Positions 10,285 to 19,700 of a DNA stretch of 64,000 nucleotides are shown one piece after another (the first letter of the stretch is position 1; each line of letters opens with the position of its first letter). The notes beneath the pieces are model-generated. The model made no database searches and was not told where the DNA came from. It saw nothing but the letters and a program-made list of their open reading frames with translations. Position numbers and translations under genes: made by a program. The stretch comes from Bradyrhizobium sp. ORS 285 (lineage in GTDB: Bacteria; Pseudomonadota; Alphaproteobacteria; Rhizobiales; Xanthobacteraceae): the NCBI RefSeq assembly GCF_900176205.1, contig NZ_LT859959.1, positions 868,001-932,000 of the forward strand, in the 5' to 3' direction.

Positions 10285-12141
10285 ATGAACATGGAAGCAA
10301 ATCGTAACAAGAACCGGGTTGGTCAGGAGGCGCTCGAGCGCGTGATCGCATCGGTGGGTGGGGCGCGGCGTGTGGCCGACATCTACCCGCTATCGCCGCT
10401 GCAGCGAGGATTGTTGTTCCACAGTCTGTACGAGCCGGATGCCGCGGTCTACGTGATCTCACTGGCTTGCCGGCTGCGGGGTACGCTCGATCGCGACGCC
10501 TTCGAGCAGGCGTGGCGGCTGGTGGTGGCGCGGCATGCCGTGCTGCGCACGGCGTTCGTCGGCCACGATCTCGACGTGCCGCTGCAGGTGGTGCTGCGCG
10601 ACGCGGCCTTGCCCTTCACTTTTGAGGACTGGCAGCATCTGCCGGCGATGGAGCAGGACGGACGCTTTGCCAAGCTGCAGCGATCCGAACGCAACCGGGG
10701 CTTCGACTTCGTACAGCCGCCGTTGATGCGACTCAACCTGATCCGGCTAGGGGATGACGATCACCGGCTATTGTGGAACGTGCACCACATCGTGCTCGAC
10801 GGCTGGTCGCTGCCGCTGCTGCTCGGCGAGGTGTTTGCAGCCTATTCTGCGCTGAGCCGGCGCGAAGCGCCGGTCCTGTCTCAGGTGCGGCCGTTCAAGG
10901 ATTATATCGGCTGGCTGCAGCGGCAGGACATGACCAGGGCGGAAGCGTATTGGCGTAGCCGCTTGGCCGGGTTCGATACGCCGGCCTCTTTGACCCTTCC
11001 TGGGCCTTCCCGGGACCATGTCAGGGGTGAGCGTTACGCCGCGCTTCATCGCGGCCTGAAGGTTGAGTTCTCTGCGCTCGAAAACTTCGCACGAGAGCAC
11101 AGACTGACACTCAATACGCTGGTGCAAGGTGCCTGGGCGCTCTTGCTAGGCCGCTACAGCGGCTCCGAGGACGTGGTGTTCGGTGTTACCCTGTCGGGCC
11201 GCCCGGCAGAGCTGGCCGAGGTCGAGCGGGCGGTCGGGCTGTTCGTGAATACCTTGCCGTTGCGAGTCGGATTGCCTCATGCTGTGACAGTGCTGGATTG
11301 GCTGGGCGAGATCCAGACGCGGCAGAGCGAGCTGACGGAGTATCAATATAGTCCGTTGCCGCTGGTGCAGCGCTGGAGCGAGCTGGCTGAGGGGACCGCT
11401 CTGTTCGAAAGCATCGTCGCCTACGAGAACTATCCGGTGGACATGTTGGCGGGCGCGGACGTCGCGCGGAAACTCCGGATCAGCGACGTCCAAACGACGG
11501 AACGCACCAGCTATCCGTTGACGCTGCAGATCGTCATCGAAGGATCTGTTGCGGTCAAGCTCATCTATGATGCCGAACGGTTCGCGGCAGCCGCGATGGA
11601 GCGGATGATCGCTCATCTCGGCCATCTGCTCGGCGAGATCATCGCAGATCCAGCGCGGCAACTCGGTTCGATCTCGCTGCTGGGCGTCGAGGAGCAGCGT
11701 GAGCTGATAGCTCCCGCAAGCGATAAGGCCACGTATCGCCCACAGAGCTGCCTGCACGAGCTGTTCGCCTTGCAGGCCGAACGCACGCCGGAGGTGGTGG
11801 CAGTCAGCTGCGACGAGCAGGTGATGAGCTACGCGGCGCTGGACAAGCGCGCCAACCGGCTGGCGCATCATCTGCGCGGGCTCGGCGTCGGCCCGGACGT
11901 GGTCGTCGGGCTGTACGTCGAGCGCTCGATAGAGATGGTGGTGGGTGTGCTCGGCATCCTCAAGGCGGGCGGCGCCTACCTGCCGCTCGACCCGAGCCAT
12001 CCGCCGGAGCGGCTGGCCGGCATGCTGAACGATGCGGGCGCGCGCGTGCTGCTGGCGCAGGATGCCCTGATAGAGGGGATCCCGCCGACGGTCGCTGTCA
12101 TTGTGCGCTTCGAAGCAGATGGTCAGGTGATCGCAGATTAG
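10285..12141 (+). CDS. NRPS 2, N-terminal fragment: C domain plus start of A domain, ended by in-frame TAG
   Basis: 618 codons, starting 14 bp after synthetase 1. Residues about 25-470 are a DCL-type condensation domain (YPLSPLQRGLLFHS opening and HHIVLDGWS), which suits the D-Ser carrier upstream. Residues about 485-618 are the N-terminal third of an A domain (cores A1-A2, with LKAGGAYLPLDP). Translation stops at TAG 12139-12141, before the A3 nucleotide-binding loop. The same frame continues without a gap into the rest of the A domain from 12142, so this is one gene of about 2140 codons (10285-16707) interrupted by a nonsense codon. The fragment lacks a complete A domain and any PCP, so alone it could not load an amino acid. 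Confidence 0.85.
   Translation: MNMEANRNKNRVGQEALERVIASVGGARRVADIYPLSPLQRGLLFHSLYEPDAAVYVISLACRLRGTLDRDAFEQAWRLVVARHAVLRTAFVGHDLDVPLQVVLRDAALPFTFEDWQHLPAMEQDGRFAKLQRSERNRGFDFVQPPLMRLNLIRLGDDDHRLLWNVHHIVLDGWSLPLLLGEVFAAYSALSRREAPVLSQVRPFKDYIGWLQRQDMTRAEAYWRSRLAGFDTPASLTLPGPSRDHVRGERYAALHRGLKVEFSALENFAREHRLTLNTLVQGAWALLLGRYSGSEDVVFGVTLSGRPAELAEVERAVGLFVNTLPLRVGLPHAVTVLDWLGEIQTRQSELTEYQYSPLPLVQRWSELAEGTALFESIVAYENYPVDMLAGADVARKLRISDVQTTERTSYPLTLQIVIEGSVAVKLIYDAERFAAAAMERMIAHLGHLLGEIIADPARQLGSISLLGVEEQRELIAPASDKATYRPQSCLHELFALQAERTPEVVAVSCDEQVMSYAALDKRANRLAHHLRGLGVGPDVVVGLYVERSIEMVVGVLGILKAGGAYLPLDPSHPPERLAGMLNDAGARVLLAQDALIEGIPPTVAVIVRFEADGQVIAD
12139..12141 (+). other. In-frame amber codon in the Thr adenylation domain
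   Basis: The local reading is ...V-I-A-D-stop-P-D-T-A-P. Paralogous modules near 15291 and 18571 read V-I-A-D-Q-P-E-T-A-P, with CAG at this position. A single C-to-T change explains the stop. Reading frame and homology are continuous on both sides, so there is no frameshift. Confidence 0.95.
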
Positions 12142-12156
12142 CCCGACACGGCGCCG

Positions 12157-15100
12157 GTGATCACCTGCGATCCGGACAATCTGGCCTATGTGATCTACAC
12201 GTCGGGCTCGACCGGACGGCCGAAGGGAACGCTGATCAGCCACGCCAGCGTGGTCAGGCTGTTCTCGGCGACCGATGCCTGGTTCGGCTTCGGCGCGCAG
12301 GATGTCTGGACGCTGTTTCACTCGCTCGCCTTCGACTTCTCGGTGTGGGAGCTCTGGGGCCCGCTGCTCAGGGGCGGCCGGTTGGTCGTGGTTCCCTACT
12401 GGATCAGCCGCTCGCCGGATGATTTTCATGCGCTACTATCGCGCGAAGGCGTGACCGTGCTGAACCAGACGCCCTCGGCCTTTGCCGGATTGATCCGTGC
12501 GGATCGCGAGAGGCCCCGGCCGTTGGCGCTGCGCACCGTGATCTTCGGCGGCGAAGCCTTGAACTTCGCCGAGCTGGCGCCGTGGTTCGAGCGTCATGGC
12601 GACGTCACCCCGCAGCTGATCAACATGTATGGGATCACCGAGACGACGGTGCATGTGACCTGGCGGCCGGTGCGTCAGGCCGACATCGGTGCCGCCGCAA
12701 GCGCGATCGGACGGACCATTCCTGATCTGCAGGCCTACGTGCTCGATCCGCGCATGGAGCCGGTGCCGATTGGCGTCGCCGGTGAGCTGTACATCGGCGG
12801 CGCAGGTCTCGCGCGAGGCTATCTGCATCGTCCTGGTCTGACGGCGGAGCGGTTCGTGCCGAGCCCGTTCGGGCAGGGTGAGAGGCTCTATCGCACCGGA
12901 GATCTTGCGCGCTGGAGCGCAGTCGGCGCGCTCGATTATCTCGGCCGGATCGATCATCAGGTCAAGATCCGCGGCTTCCGCATCGAGCTCGGGGAGATCG
13001 AGTCGGCGTTGCTGGCCGTGTCGGACGTGGAGCAGGCGGCGGTCGTCGTGCGCGGGGAGGGCGGGGATCGCCGATTGGTCGCCTATGTCGTGGCACGTGA
13101 CGACGCGGCGCTCGATGCGGACGTGATCCGCCAGGAGTTGCAACAGAACTTGCCGGACTACATGGTGCCCTCTGCGATCGTGACGCTCGCGGTGCTGCCG
13201 CTGACGCCGAACGGCAAGCTCGATCGCAACGCGTTGCCGGCGCCGGAGCTCGCTTCGACCAGCGGCTATGCGGCGCCACGCGGCCAGACCGAAACGATTC
13301 TGGCGTCCATCTTTGCCGACGTGCTCGGCCTGGATCGGGTCGGCATCCACGATGATTTTTTCGCGATCGGAGGCCATTCCTTGCTCGCGACGCAGGTCGT
13401 CGCGCGAGCTCAGCAGGAGCTGAATGTCCAGCTCGCCTTGCGAGCTCTGTTCGAAGCCTCGACGGTCGCAGGCTTGGCCGCCCGCTTGAACTCGTCGACG
13501 GAGATCAAGGTATCTCCGTTGCTGCCGGCTTCAAGACAGCAGCCGCTGCCGTTGTCGCATGGCCAGGAACGGTTGTGGTTTGTGGAGCAGCTCGGGCTTT
13601 CGAACGGCGGTTACAATGTCTCCGCAGCGGTGCGGCTGACTGGGAAGCTGGACGTCGATGCGCTGTCGGCGGCCTTGAGCGAGGTGGTCCGGCGGCATGA
13701 GAGCCTGCGCACGCGGTTTGCGGGGCGAGGCGACAGCGCGGTGCAACTGATCGATCCGCCTTGGCCGGTTGTGCTCTCGCCGGAGGCAGTCGCGACCGAG
13801 GACGCTGCGCGACAGCGGCTGGTCGCGTTGATGCAACAGCCGTTCGATCTTGCGCAGGACCGGCTGCTGCGCGTGGCGCTGCTGCAGCTGTCGCCGGACA
13901 TGCATGTGCTGGCGCTGTCGATACATCACATCGTGTCGGATGGCTGGTCGATGGGCGTGCTGGTCGGCGAGATCGAGACGCTGTATGCGGCGTTCTGCGC
14001 CGGACGGCCGTCCCCCTTGCCGGAGCTGCCGATCCAATATGCCGACTACGCAGTGTGGCAGCGGCGCTGGCTGGAAGAGACCGCGCTGCAGCGGCAGCTG
14101 GAATATTGGACGGTGCAGCTTGCCGGCGCGCCAGGCAGCATCGAGCTGGCGACCGACCGGCCGCGGCCGGCGGTGCCGAGCTTCCGCGGCGCGGTGCACC
14201 GGCTCACGGTCGATCAGGCCTGCACGGCGGCGCTGACGCGACTGGCGCGGCAGGACGGCGCGACGCTGTTCATGGTGCTGCTGGCGGCCTTCGACGTGCT
14301 GCTGTCGCGCTGGAGCGGACAGAATGATGTCGTGGTGGGCACGCCGGTCGCAGGCCGGACACGGATCGAGACCGAGCGGCTGATCGGCTTCTTCGTCAAC
14401 ATGCTGGCCTTGCGCTGCGACCTGTCGGGGGCGCGGACATTCCGCGACGTGTTGCGGCAGATCAAGGCGACCGCGCTGGATGCCTATGCGCATCAGGACC
14501 TGCCGTTCGAGAAGCTGGTAGAGGCGCTGCATCCGGTCCGCGATCTCAGCCGTGAGCCGGTGTTCCAGGTCGTGTTCGCGCTGCAGAACATGCCGCAGCG
14601 CGCGAGCGGTCTGCCCGGGCTGACATTGGAGCCGTTCGAGGCGGAGGCGGTGACGGCGAAGTTCGATCTTGAGCTGGCGATGAGCGAGGTCGGGGACGGA
14701 CTGCAGGCGACGCTGACCTACGCCACGGATCTGTTCGATGCGGCGACGATCGCGCGGCTTGCGGATCACTTCGTGCGGCTGCTTCAGGAGATCGCGGCAC
14801 GGCCGGATGCGCGGCTGTCGAAGCTGAACCTGCTGAGCACCGAGGAGCGGCAGCAGCTCGAATCGTGGAGCGGCAACACGATCGCCTCTACGCAGGACGG
14901 TTGCCTGCATGAGCTGTTCGCCGAGCAGGTGACGCGCGATCCGGCCGCGCTGGCCGTGGTGATGGAGGGCGAGGAGCTCAGCTATGGCGCGCTGGAGCGG
15001 CGGGCCAACCAGCTGGCGCATCATCTGCGGACGCTCGGCGTCGGCCCCGACGTGATCGTCGGACTGTGCGTTGAGCGCTCGCTGGAGATGGTGATCGGGC

Positions 15101-16707
15101 TGCTCGGCATCCTCAAGGCCGGCGGCGCCTATCTGCCGCTCGATCCGCGTTATCCGCCGGAGCGGCTGGCCTATATGCTCGGGGATGCCAAGGTCACCGT
15201 GCTGGTGACGCAGGCTGCGGTACGCGAGCGCGTGCCGGCGACGGAAGCGGTCGTGGTGCATCTTGATGCCGACGCTGCGGTGATTGCCGACCAGCCGGAG
15301 ACGGCACCGCTCACGTCCTGCGATGCCGATCATCTGGCTTACGTCATCTATACGTCCGGCTCGACCGGACGGCCGAAGGGCGTGATGACGTCGCATCGCG
15401 GCATCATGAACCTGGCGGATGCGCAGCTCGATCGGCTGCCGCTCACGGCCGGCGATCGCATCCTGCAGTTCGCCTCGATCAGCTTCGATGCGGCGGTGTG
15501 GGATCTGGTGATGAGCTGGCGGGTCGGTGCGGCCCTGGTGCTGGCGGCCCAGCACGATCTGATGCCGGGCGAGCCATTGCGTGAGCTGCTCGAGCGGCAG
15601 CGGGTGACGGCGGTGCTGCTGCCGCCGGCGGCCTTGGCGGCGTTGCCAGTGACGCCTTTGCCTGATTTGAAGATCCTGATCGCAGGCGGCGAGGCCTGCG
15701 CGGCGGAGCTGCTGCGGCCATGGCTCGCGGGCCGCAGCGTGTTTAACGCCTATGGTCCGACGGAGTCGAGCGTCTGCACGACCGTACATCTGTGCGGTGA
15801 CGAGCGGCGTCCGCCGATCGGCCGTGCCCTGCCGAACACCCGCACTTACGTGCTCGACGCGCAGCTCGCCCCCGTACCAATTGGTGTGGCCGGCGAAATC
15901 TACATCGGCGGCGTCGGCCTTGCGCGGGGCTATCTGCATCGGCCGTCGCTGACGGCGGAGCGGTTCGTGCCGAGCCCGTTTGCCAAGGGCGAGCGGCTGT
16001 ACCGGACTGGGGACCTTGCGCGATGGCGCGCGGATGGCGTGCTGGATTATCTCGGGCGGCTGGACCATCAGGTGAAGCTGCGCGGCTTCCGGATCGAGCT
16101 TGGTGAGATCGAGGCGGCGCTGTTGGCGCAAGCCGGCGTCGCGCAGGCGGCGGTGGTGCTGCGTGAGGACGGCGGAGCCAAGCGGCTGGTGGGCTATGTG
16201 GTGGCGCAGCCGGACGCCGTCCCCAACAGCGATACGCTGCGCCAGCAGCTGCAGCGGAGTCTTCCGGACTACATGGTGCCCTCGGCGATCGTACCGCTCG
16301 CGGCGCTGCCGCTGACGCCGAACGGCAAGCTCGATCGCAATGCACTGCCGGCGCCGGAGCGGCGGCGTGAGCTTGATGGCCAGCTGCCGCGCAATCCGGT
16401 CGAGACCGTGATCGCTGGCCTGTTCGCCGATCTGCTCGGCCTGGAGGAGGTCGGCATTCACGACAACTTCTTCGAGCTCGGTGGCCACTCATTGCTTGCC
16501 ATGCAATTGCTGGAGCGCATGCGAGCTGCACTCGGCATCGCACTGCCGGTCCGCCTGATCTTCATGGACCCGACCATTGCTGGCCTTGCCGAGCATGTCG
16601 AGCAGGCACTGGCGAGCGAGATCGAGGCGATGTCCTCGGAGGAGATCGAAATGGCGCTGCAGGATCTGGATGAGACCAGCATCCAGCGCGCGGCGTCTGT
16701 GGCCTGA
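12157..16707 (+). CDS. NRPS 2, C-terminal part: A(Thr, remainder)-PCP-C-A-PCP
   Basis: Same frame as the fragment ending at 12141. The GTG at 12157 is the first possible restart, but no ribosome binding site precedes it, so independent translation is doubtful. Domains: rest of an A domain (YTSGSTGRPKG loop at about 12200; to 13250), PCP with GGHS (about 13370), LCL-type C (13540-14820, HHIVSDGWS), A (14890-16350), PCP with GGHS (about 16490). The pocket of the first A reads D-F-W-N-I-G-M-V-H-K (last Lys assumed), which is the classic threonine code. The second reads D-A-W-L-I-G-A-V-C-K, as in two other modules of the operon. No E domain is present, and synthetase 3 begins with an LCL C domain, which agrees. 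The tail rich in Glu and Ser-Glu-Glu is probably a docking segment. Confidence 0.85.
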   Translation: MITCDPDNLAYVIYTSGSTGRPKGTLISHASVVRLFSATDAWFGFGAQDVWTLFHSLAFDFSVWELWGPLLRGGRLVVVPYWISRSPDDFHALLSREGVTVLNQTPSAFAGLIRADRERPRPLALRTVIFGGEALNFAELAPWFERHGDVTPQLINMYGITETTVHVTWRPVRQADIGAAASAIGRTIPDLQAYVLDPRMEPVPIGVAGELYIGGAGLARGYLHRPGLTAERFVPSPFGQGERLYRTGDLARWSAVGALDYLGRIDHQVKIRGFRIELGEIESALLAVSDVEQAAVVVRGEGGDRRLVAYVVARDDAALDADVIRQELQQNLPDYMVPSAIVTLAVLPLTPNGKLDRNALPAPELASTSGYAAPRGQTETILASIFADVLGLDRVGIHDDFFAIGGHSLLATQVVARAQQELNVQLALRALFEASTVAGLAARLNSSTEIKVSPLLPASRQQPLPLSHGQERLWFVEQLGLSNGGYNVSAAVRLTGKLDVDALSAALSEVVRRHESLRTRFAGRGDSAVQLIDPPWPVVLSPEAVATEDAARQRLVALMQQPFDLAQDRLLRVALLQLSPDMHVLALSIHHIVSDGWSMGVLVGEIETLYAAFCAGRPSPLPELPIQYADYAVWQRRWLEETALQRQLEYWTVQLAGAPGSIELATDRPRPAVPSFRGAVHRLTVDQACTAALTRLARQDGATLFMVLLAAFDVLLSRWSGQNDVVVGTPVAGRTRIETERLIGFFVNMLALRCDLSGARTFRDVLRQIKATALDAYAHQDLPFEKLVEALHPVRDLSREPVFQVVFALQNMPQRASGLPGLTLEPFEAEAVTAKFDLELAMSEVGDGLQATLTYATDLFDAATIARLADHFVRLLQEIAARPDARLSKLNLLSTEERQQLESWSGNTIASTQDGCLHELFAEQVTRDPAALAVVMEGEELSYGALERRANQLAHHLRTLGVGPDVIVGLCVERSLEMVIGLLGILKAGGAYLPLDPRYPPERLAYMLGDAKVTVLVTQAAVRERVPATEAVVVHLDADAAVIADQPETAPLTSCDADHLAYVIYTSGSTGRPKGVMTSHRGIMNLADAQLDRLPLTAGDRILQFASISFDAAVWDLVMSWRVGAALVLAAQHDLMPGEPLRELLERQRVTAVLLPPAALAALPVTPLPDLKILIAGGEACAAELLRPWLAGRSVFNAYGPTESSVCTTVHLCGDERRPPIGRALPNTRTYVLDAQLAPVPIGVAGEIYIGGVGLARGYLHRPSLTAERFVPSPFAKGERLYRTGDLARWRADGVLDYLGRLDHQVKLRGFRIELGEIEAALLAQAGVAQAAVVLREDGGAKRLVGYVVAQPDAVPNSDTLRQQLQRSLPDYMVPSAIVPLAALPLTPNGKLDRNALPAPERRRELDGQLPRNPVETVIAGLFADLLGLEEVGIHDNFFELGGHSLLAMQLLERMRAALGIALPVRLIFMDPTIAGLAEHVEQALASEIEAMSSEEIEMALQDLDETSIQRAASVA

Positions 16708-16721
16708 TCTGGAGCATTGGG

Positions 16722-19700
16722 ATGACCGACCTTGCGACGTTACGACGAGAGCTGCTGCAACGCCGGCTCGCAGCTGCCGCGGCGGGCCGCCAGTCTGGTC
16801 CGCCCGCGATCCCGCGTCGTGGCGAAACAGAAGCGCCGCTGTCGCATGCACAGGAACGGTTGTGGTTTGTGGAGCAGCTCGGGCTGTCGGTCAGCAGCTA
16901 CACGGTCTCTGCGGCGGTACGGCTGACTGGAAAGCTGGACGTCGACGCGCTGTCGGCCGCCTTGAGCGAGGTGGTCCGGCTGCATGAGAGTTTGCGCACG
17001 CGCTTTGCGGGGCGTGGCGAGAACGCGGTGCAACTGATCGATCCGCCTTGGCCGGTTGTGCTCTCGCCGGAGACGGTCGCTACCGAGGACGCTGCGCGGC
17101 AGCGACTGGTCGCGTTGATGCAACAGCCGTTCGATCTGTCGGAGGACAGGCTGCTGCGCGTGGCGCTGCTGCAGCTGTCGCCGGACATGCATGTGCTGGC
17201 GCTGTCGATGCATCACATCGTGTCGGATGGCTGGTCGATGGGCGTGCTGGTCGGCGAGATCGAGACGCTGTATGCGGCGTTCTGCGCCGGACGGCCGTCC
17301 CCCTTGCCGGAGCTGCCGATCCAATATGCCGACTACGCGGTGTGGCAGCGGCGCTGGCTGGAAGAGACCGCGCTGCAGCGGCAGCTGGAATATTGGACGG
17401 TGCAGCTTGCCGGCGCGCCAGGCAGCATCGAGCTGGCAACCGACCGGCCGCGACCGGCGATGCCGAGCTTCCGCGGCGCGGTGCATTGGTTCGCGGTCGA
17501 TCCGCGCTGCACAGCAGCGCTGACGCGACTGGCGCGGCAGGACGGCGCAACGCTGTTCATGGTGCTGCTGGCGGCCTTCGACGTGCTGCTGTCGCGCTGG
17601 AGCGGCCAGCAGGATTTGGTGGTGGGCACGCCGGTCGCAGGCCGGACGCGGATCGAGACCGAGCGGCTGATCGGCTTCTTCGTCAACATGCTGGCCTTGC
17701 GCTGCGACCTCTCGGGAACGCCGACGTTCCGCGACGTCCTGCGGCAGATGAAGGTGACCGCGCTGGATGCCTTTGCGCATCAGGACCTGCCGTTCGAGAA
17801 GCTGGTGGAGGCGCTGCATCCGGTCCGCGACCTCAGCCGCGAGCCGGTCTTCCAGGTCGTGTTCGCGCTGCAGAACATGCCGCAGCGGTCGAGCGGTCTG
17901 CCCGGGCTGACATTGGAGCCGTTCGAGGCGGAGGCGGTGACGGCGAAGTTCGATCTTGAGCTTGCGATGAGCGAGGTCGAGGACGGGCTGCAGGCGACAC
18001 TGACCTATGCCACGGATCTGTTCGATGTCGCGACGATCGCCCGGCTTGTGGATCACTTCGTGCGGCTGCTTCGGGAGATTGCGGCACGGCCGGATGCGCG
18101 TTTGTCGGAGCTGAGCTTGCTGAGCACGGAGGAGCGAAAGCAGCTGGAAGCGTGGAGCGGTCGCAGCGCCGCTTATGAGCAGGACCGCTGCCTGCATGAG
18201 CTGTTCGCCGAGCACGCGGCACGCGATCCGGCCGCGCTTGCCGTGGTGATGGAGGGCGAGGAGCTCAGCTATGGCGCACTGGAGCGGCGGGCCAACCAGC
18301 TCGCGCATCACCTGCAGCGCCTTGGCGTCAGGCCCGACGTGATCGTCGGTCTCTGCGTTGAGCGCTCGCTCGACATGGTCATCGGCGTGCTCGGCATCCT
18401 CAAGGCGGGCGGCGCCTATCTGCCGCTCGACCCGCGTTATCCGGCGGAGCGGCTGGCTTACATGCTGGGCGACGCCAAGGTCACCGTGCTGGTGACGCAG
18501 GCTGCGGTACGCGAGCGCGTGCCTGCGACGGAAGCGGTCGTGGTGCATCTTGATGCCGACGCTGCGGTGATTGCCGACCAGCCGGAGACGGCACCGCTCA
18601 CGTCCTGCGATGCCGATCATCTGGCCTACGTGATCTACACGTCCGGCTCGACCGGACGGCCGAAGGGCGTGATGACGTCGCATCGCGGCATCATGAACCT
18701 GGCGGATGCGCAGCTCGATCAGCTGCCGCTCACGGCCGGCGATCGCATCCTGCAGTTCGCCTCGATCAGCTTCGATGCGGCGGTGTGGGACCTGGTGATG
18801 AGCTGGCGCGTCGGCGCGGCCCTGGTGCTGGCAGCCCAGCACGATCTGATGCCGGGCGAGCCGTTGCGCGAGCTGCTTCAGAGGCAGCGGGTGACGGCGG
18901 TGCTGTTGCCGCCGGCGGCCTTGGCGGCGTTGCCGGTCGCGACGCTGCCGGACTTGAAGATCCTGGTCGCAGGCGGCGAGGCTTGCACCGTGGAGCTGCT
19001 GCGGCCATGGCTCGCGGGCCGCAGCGTGTTCAACGCGTATGGCCCGACCGAGTCGAGCGTCTGCACCACGATGAATCGTTGCGGTGACGACCGGCGCCCG
19101 CCGATCGGGCGAGCCTTGCCGAACACCCGCACTTATGTGCTCGATGCGCAGCTTCAACCTGTTCCGGTTGGCGTGGCTGGCGAGCTGTACATCGGCGGCG
19201 TCGGCCTTGCGCGGGGCTATCTGCATCGGCCGTCGCTGACGGCGGAGCGGTTCGTGCCGAGCCCGTTTGCCAAGGGCGAGCGGCTGTACCGAACCGGGGA
19301 TCTCGCGCGATGGCGCGCGGATGGCGTGCTGGACTATCTCGGCCGGCTCGACCATCAGGTGAAGCTGCGCGGCTTCCGGATCGAGCTTGGTGAGATCGAG
19401 GCGGCGCTGCTCTCGCAAGCCGGCATCGCGCAGGCGGCCGTGGTGCTGCGCGAGGACGGCGGCGGCAAGCGGTTGGTGGCGTATGTGGTGGCGCAGCCGG
19501 ACGCTGCCATCAACAGCGACGCGCTGCGTCAGCAGCTGCAGCGGAGTCTTCCAGAATACATGGTTCCTTCTGCAATCGTCACCCTCAACTCTCTGCCGCT
19601 GACGCCGAACGGCAAGCTCGATCGCAATGCACTGCCGGCGCCGGAGTGGCGGCGTGAGCTTGATGGCCAGCTGCCGCGCAATCCGGTCGAGACCGTGATC

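Noticed and set aside
12139..12157. Programmed readthrough or a true second start after the TAG
   Set aside because: No downstream readthrough signal or ribosome site before GTG 12157; a point mutation explains the stop more simply. TAG is not a selenocysteine codon.
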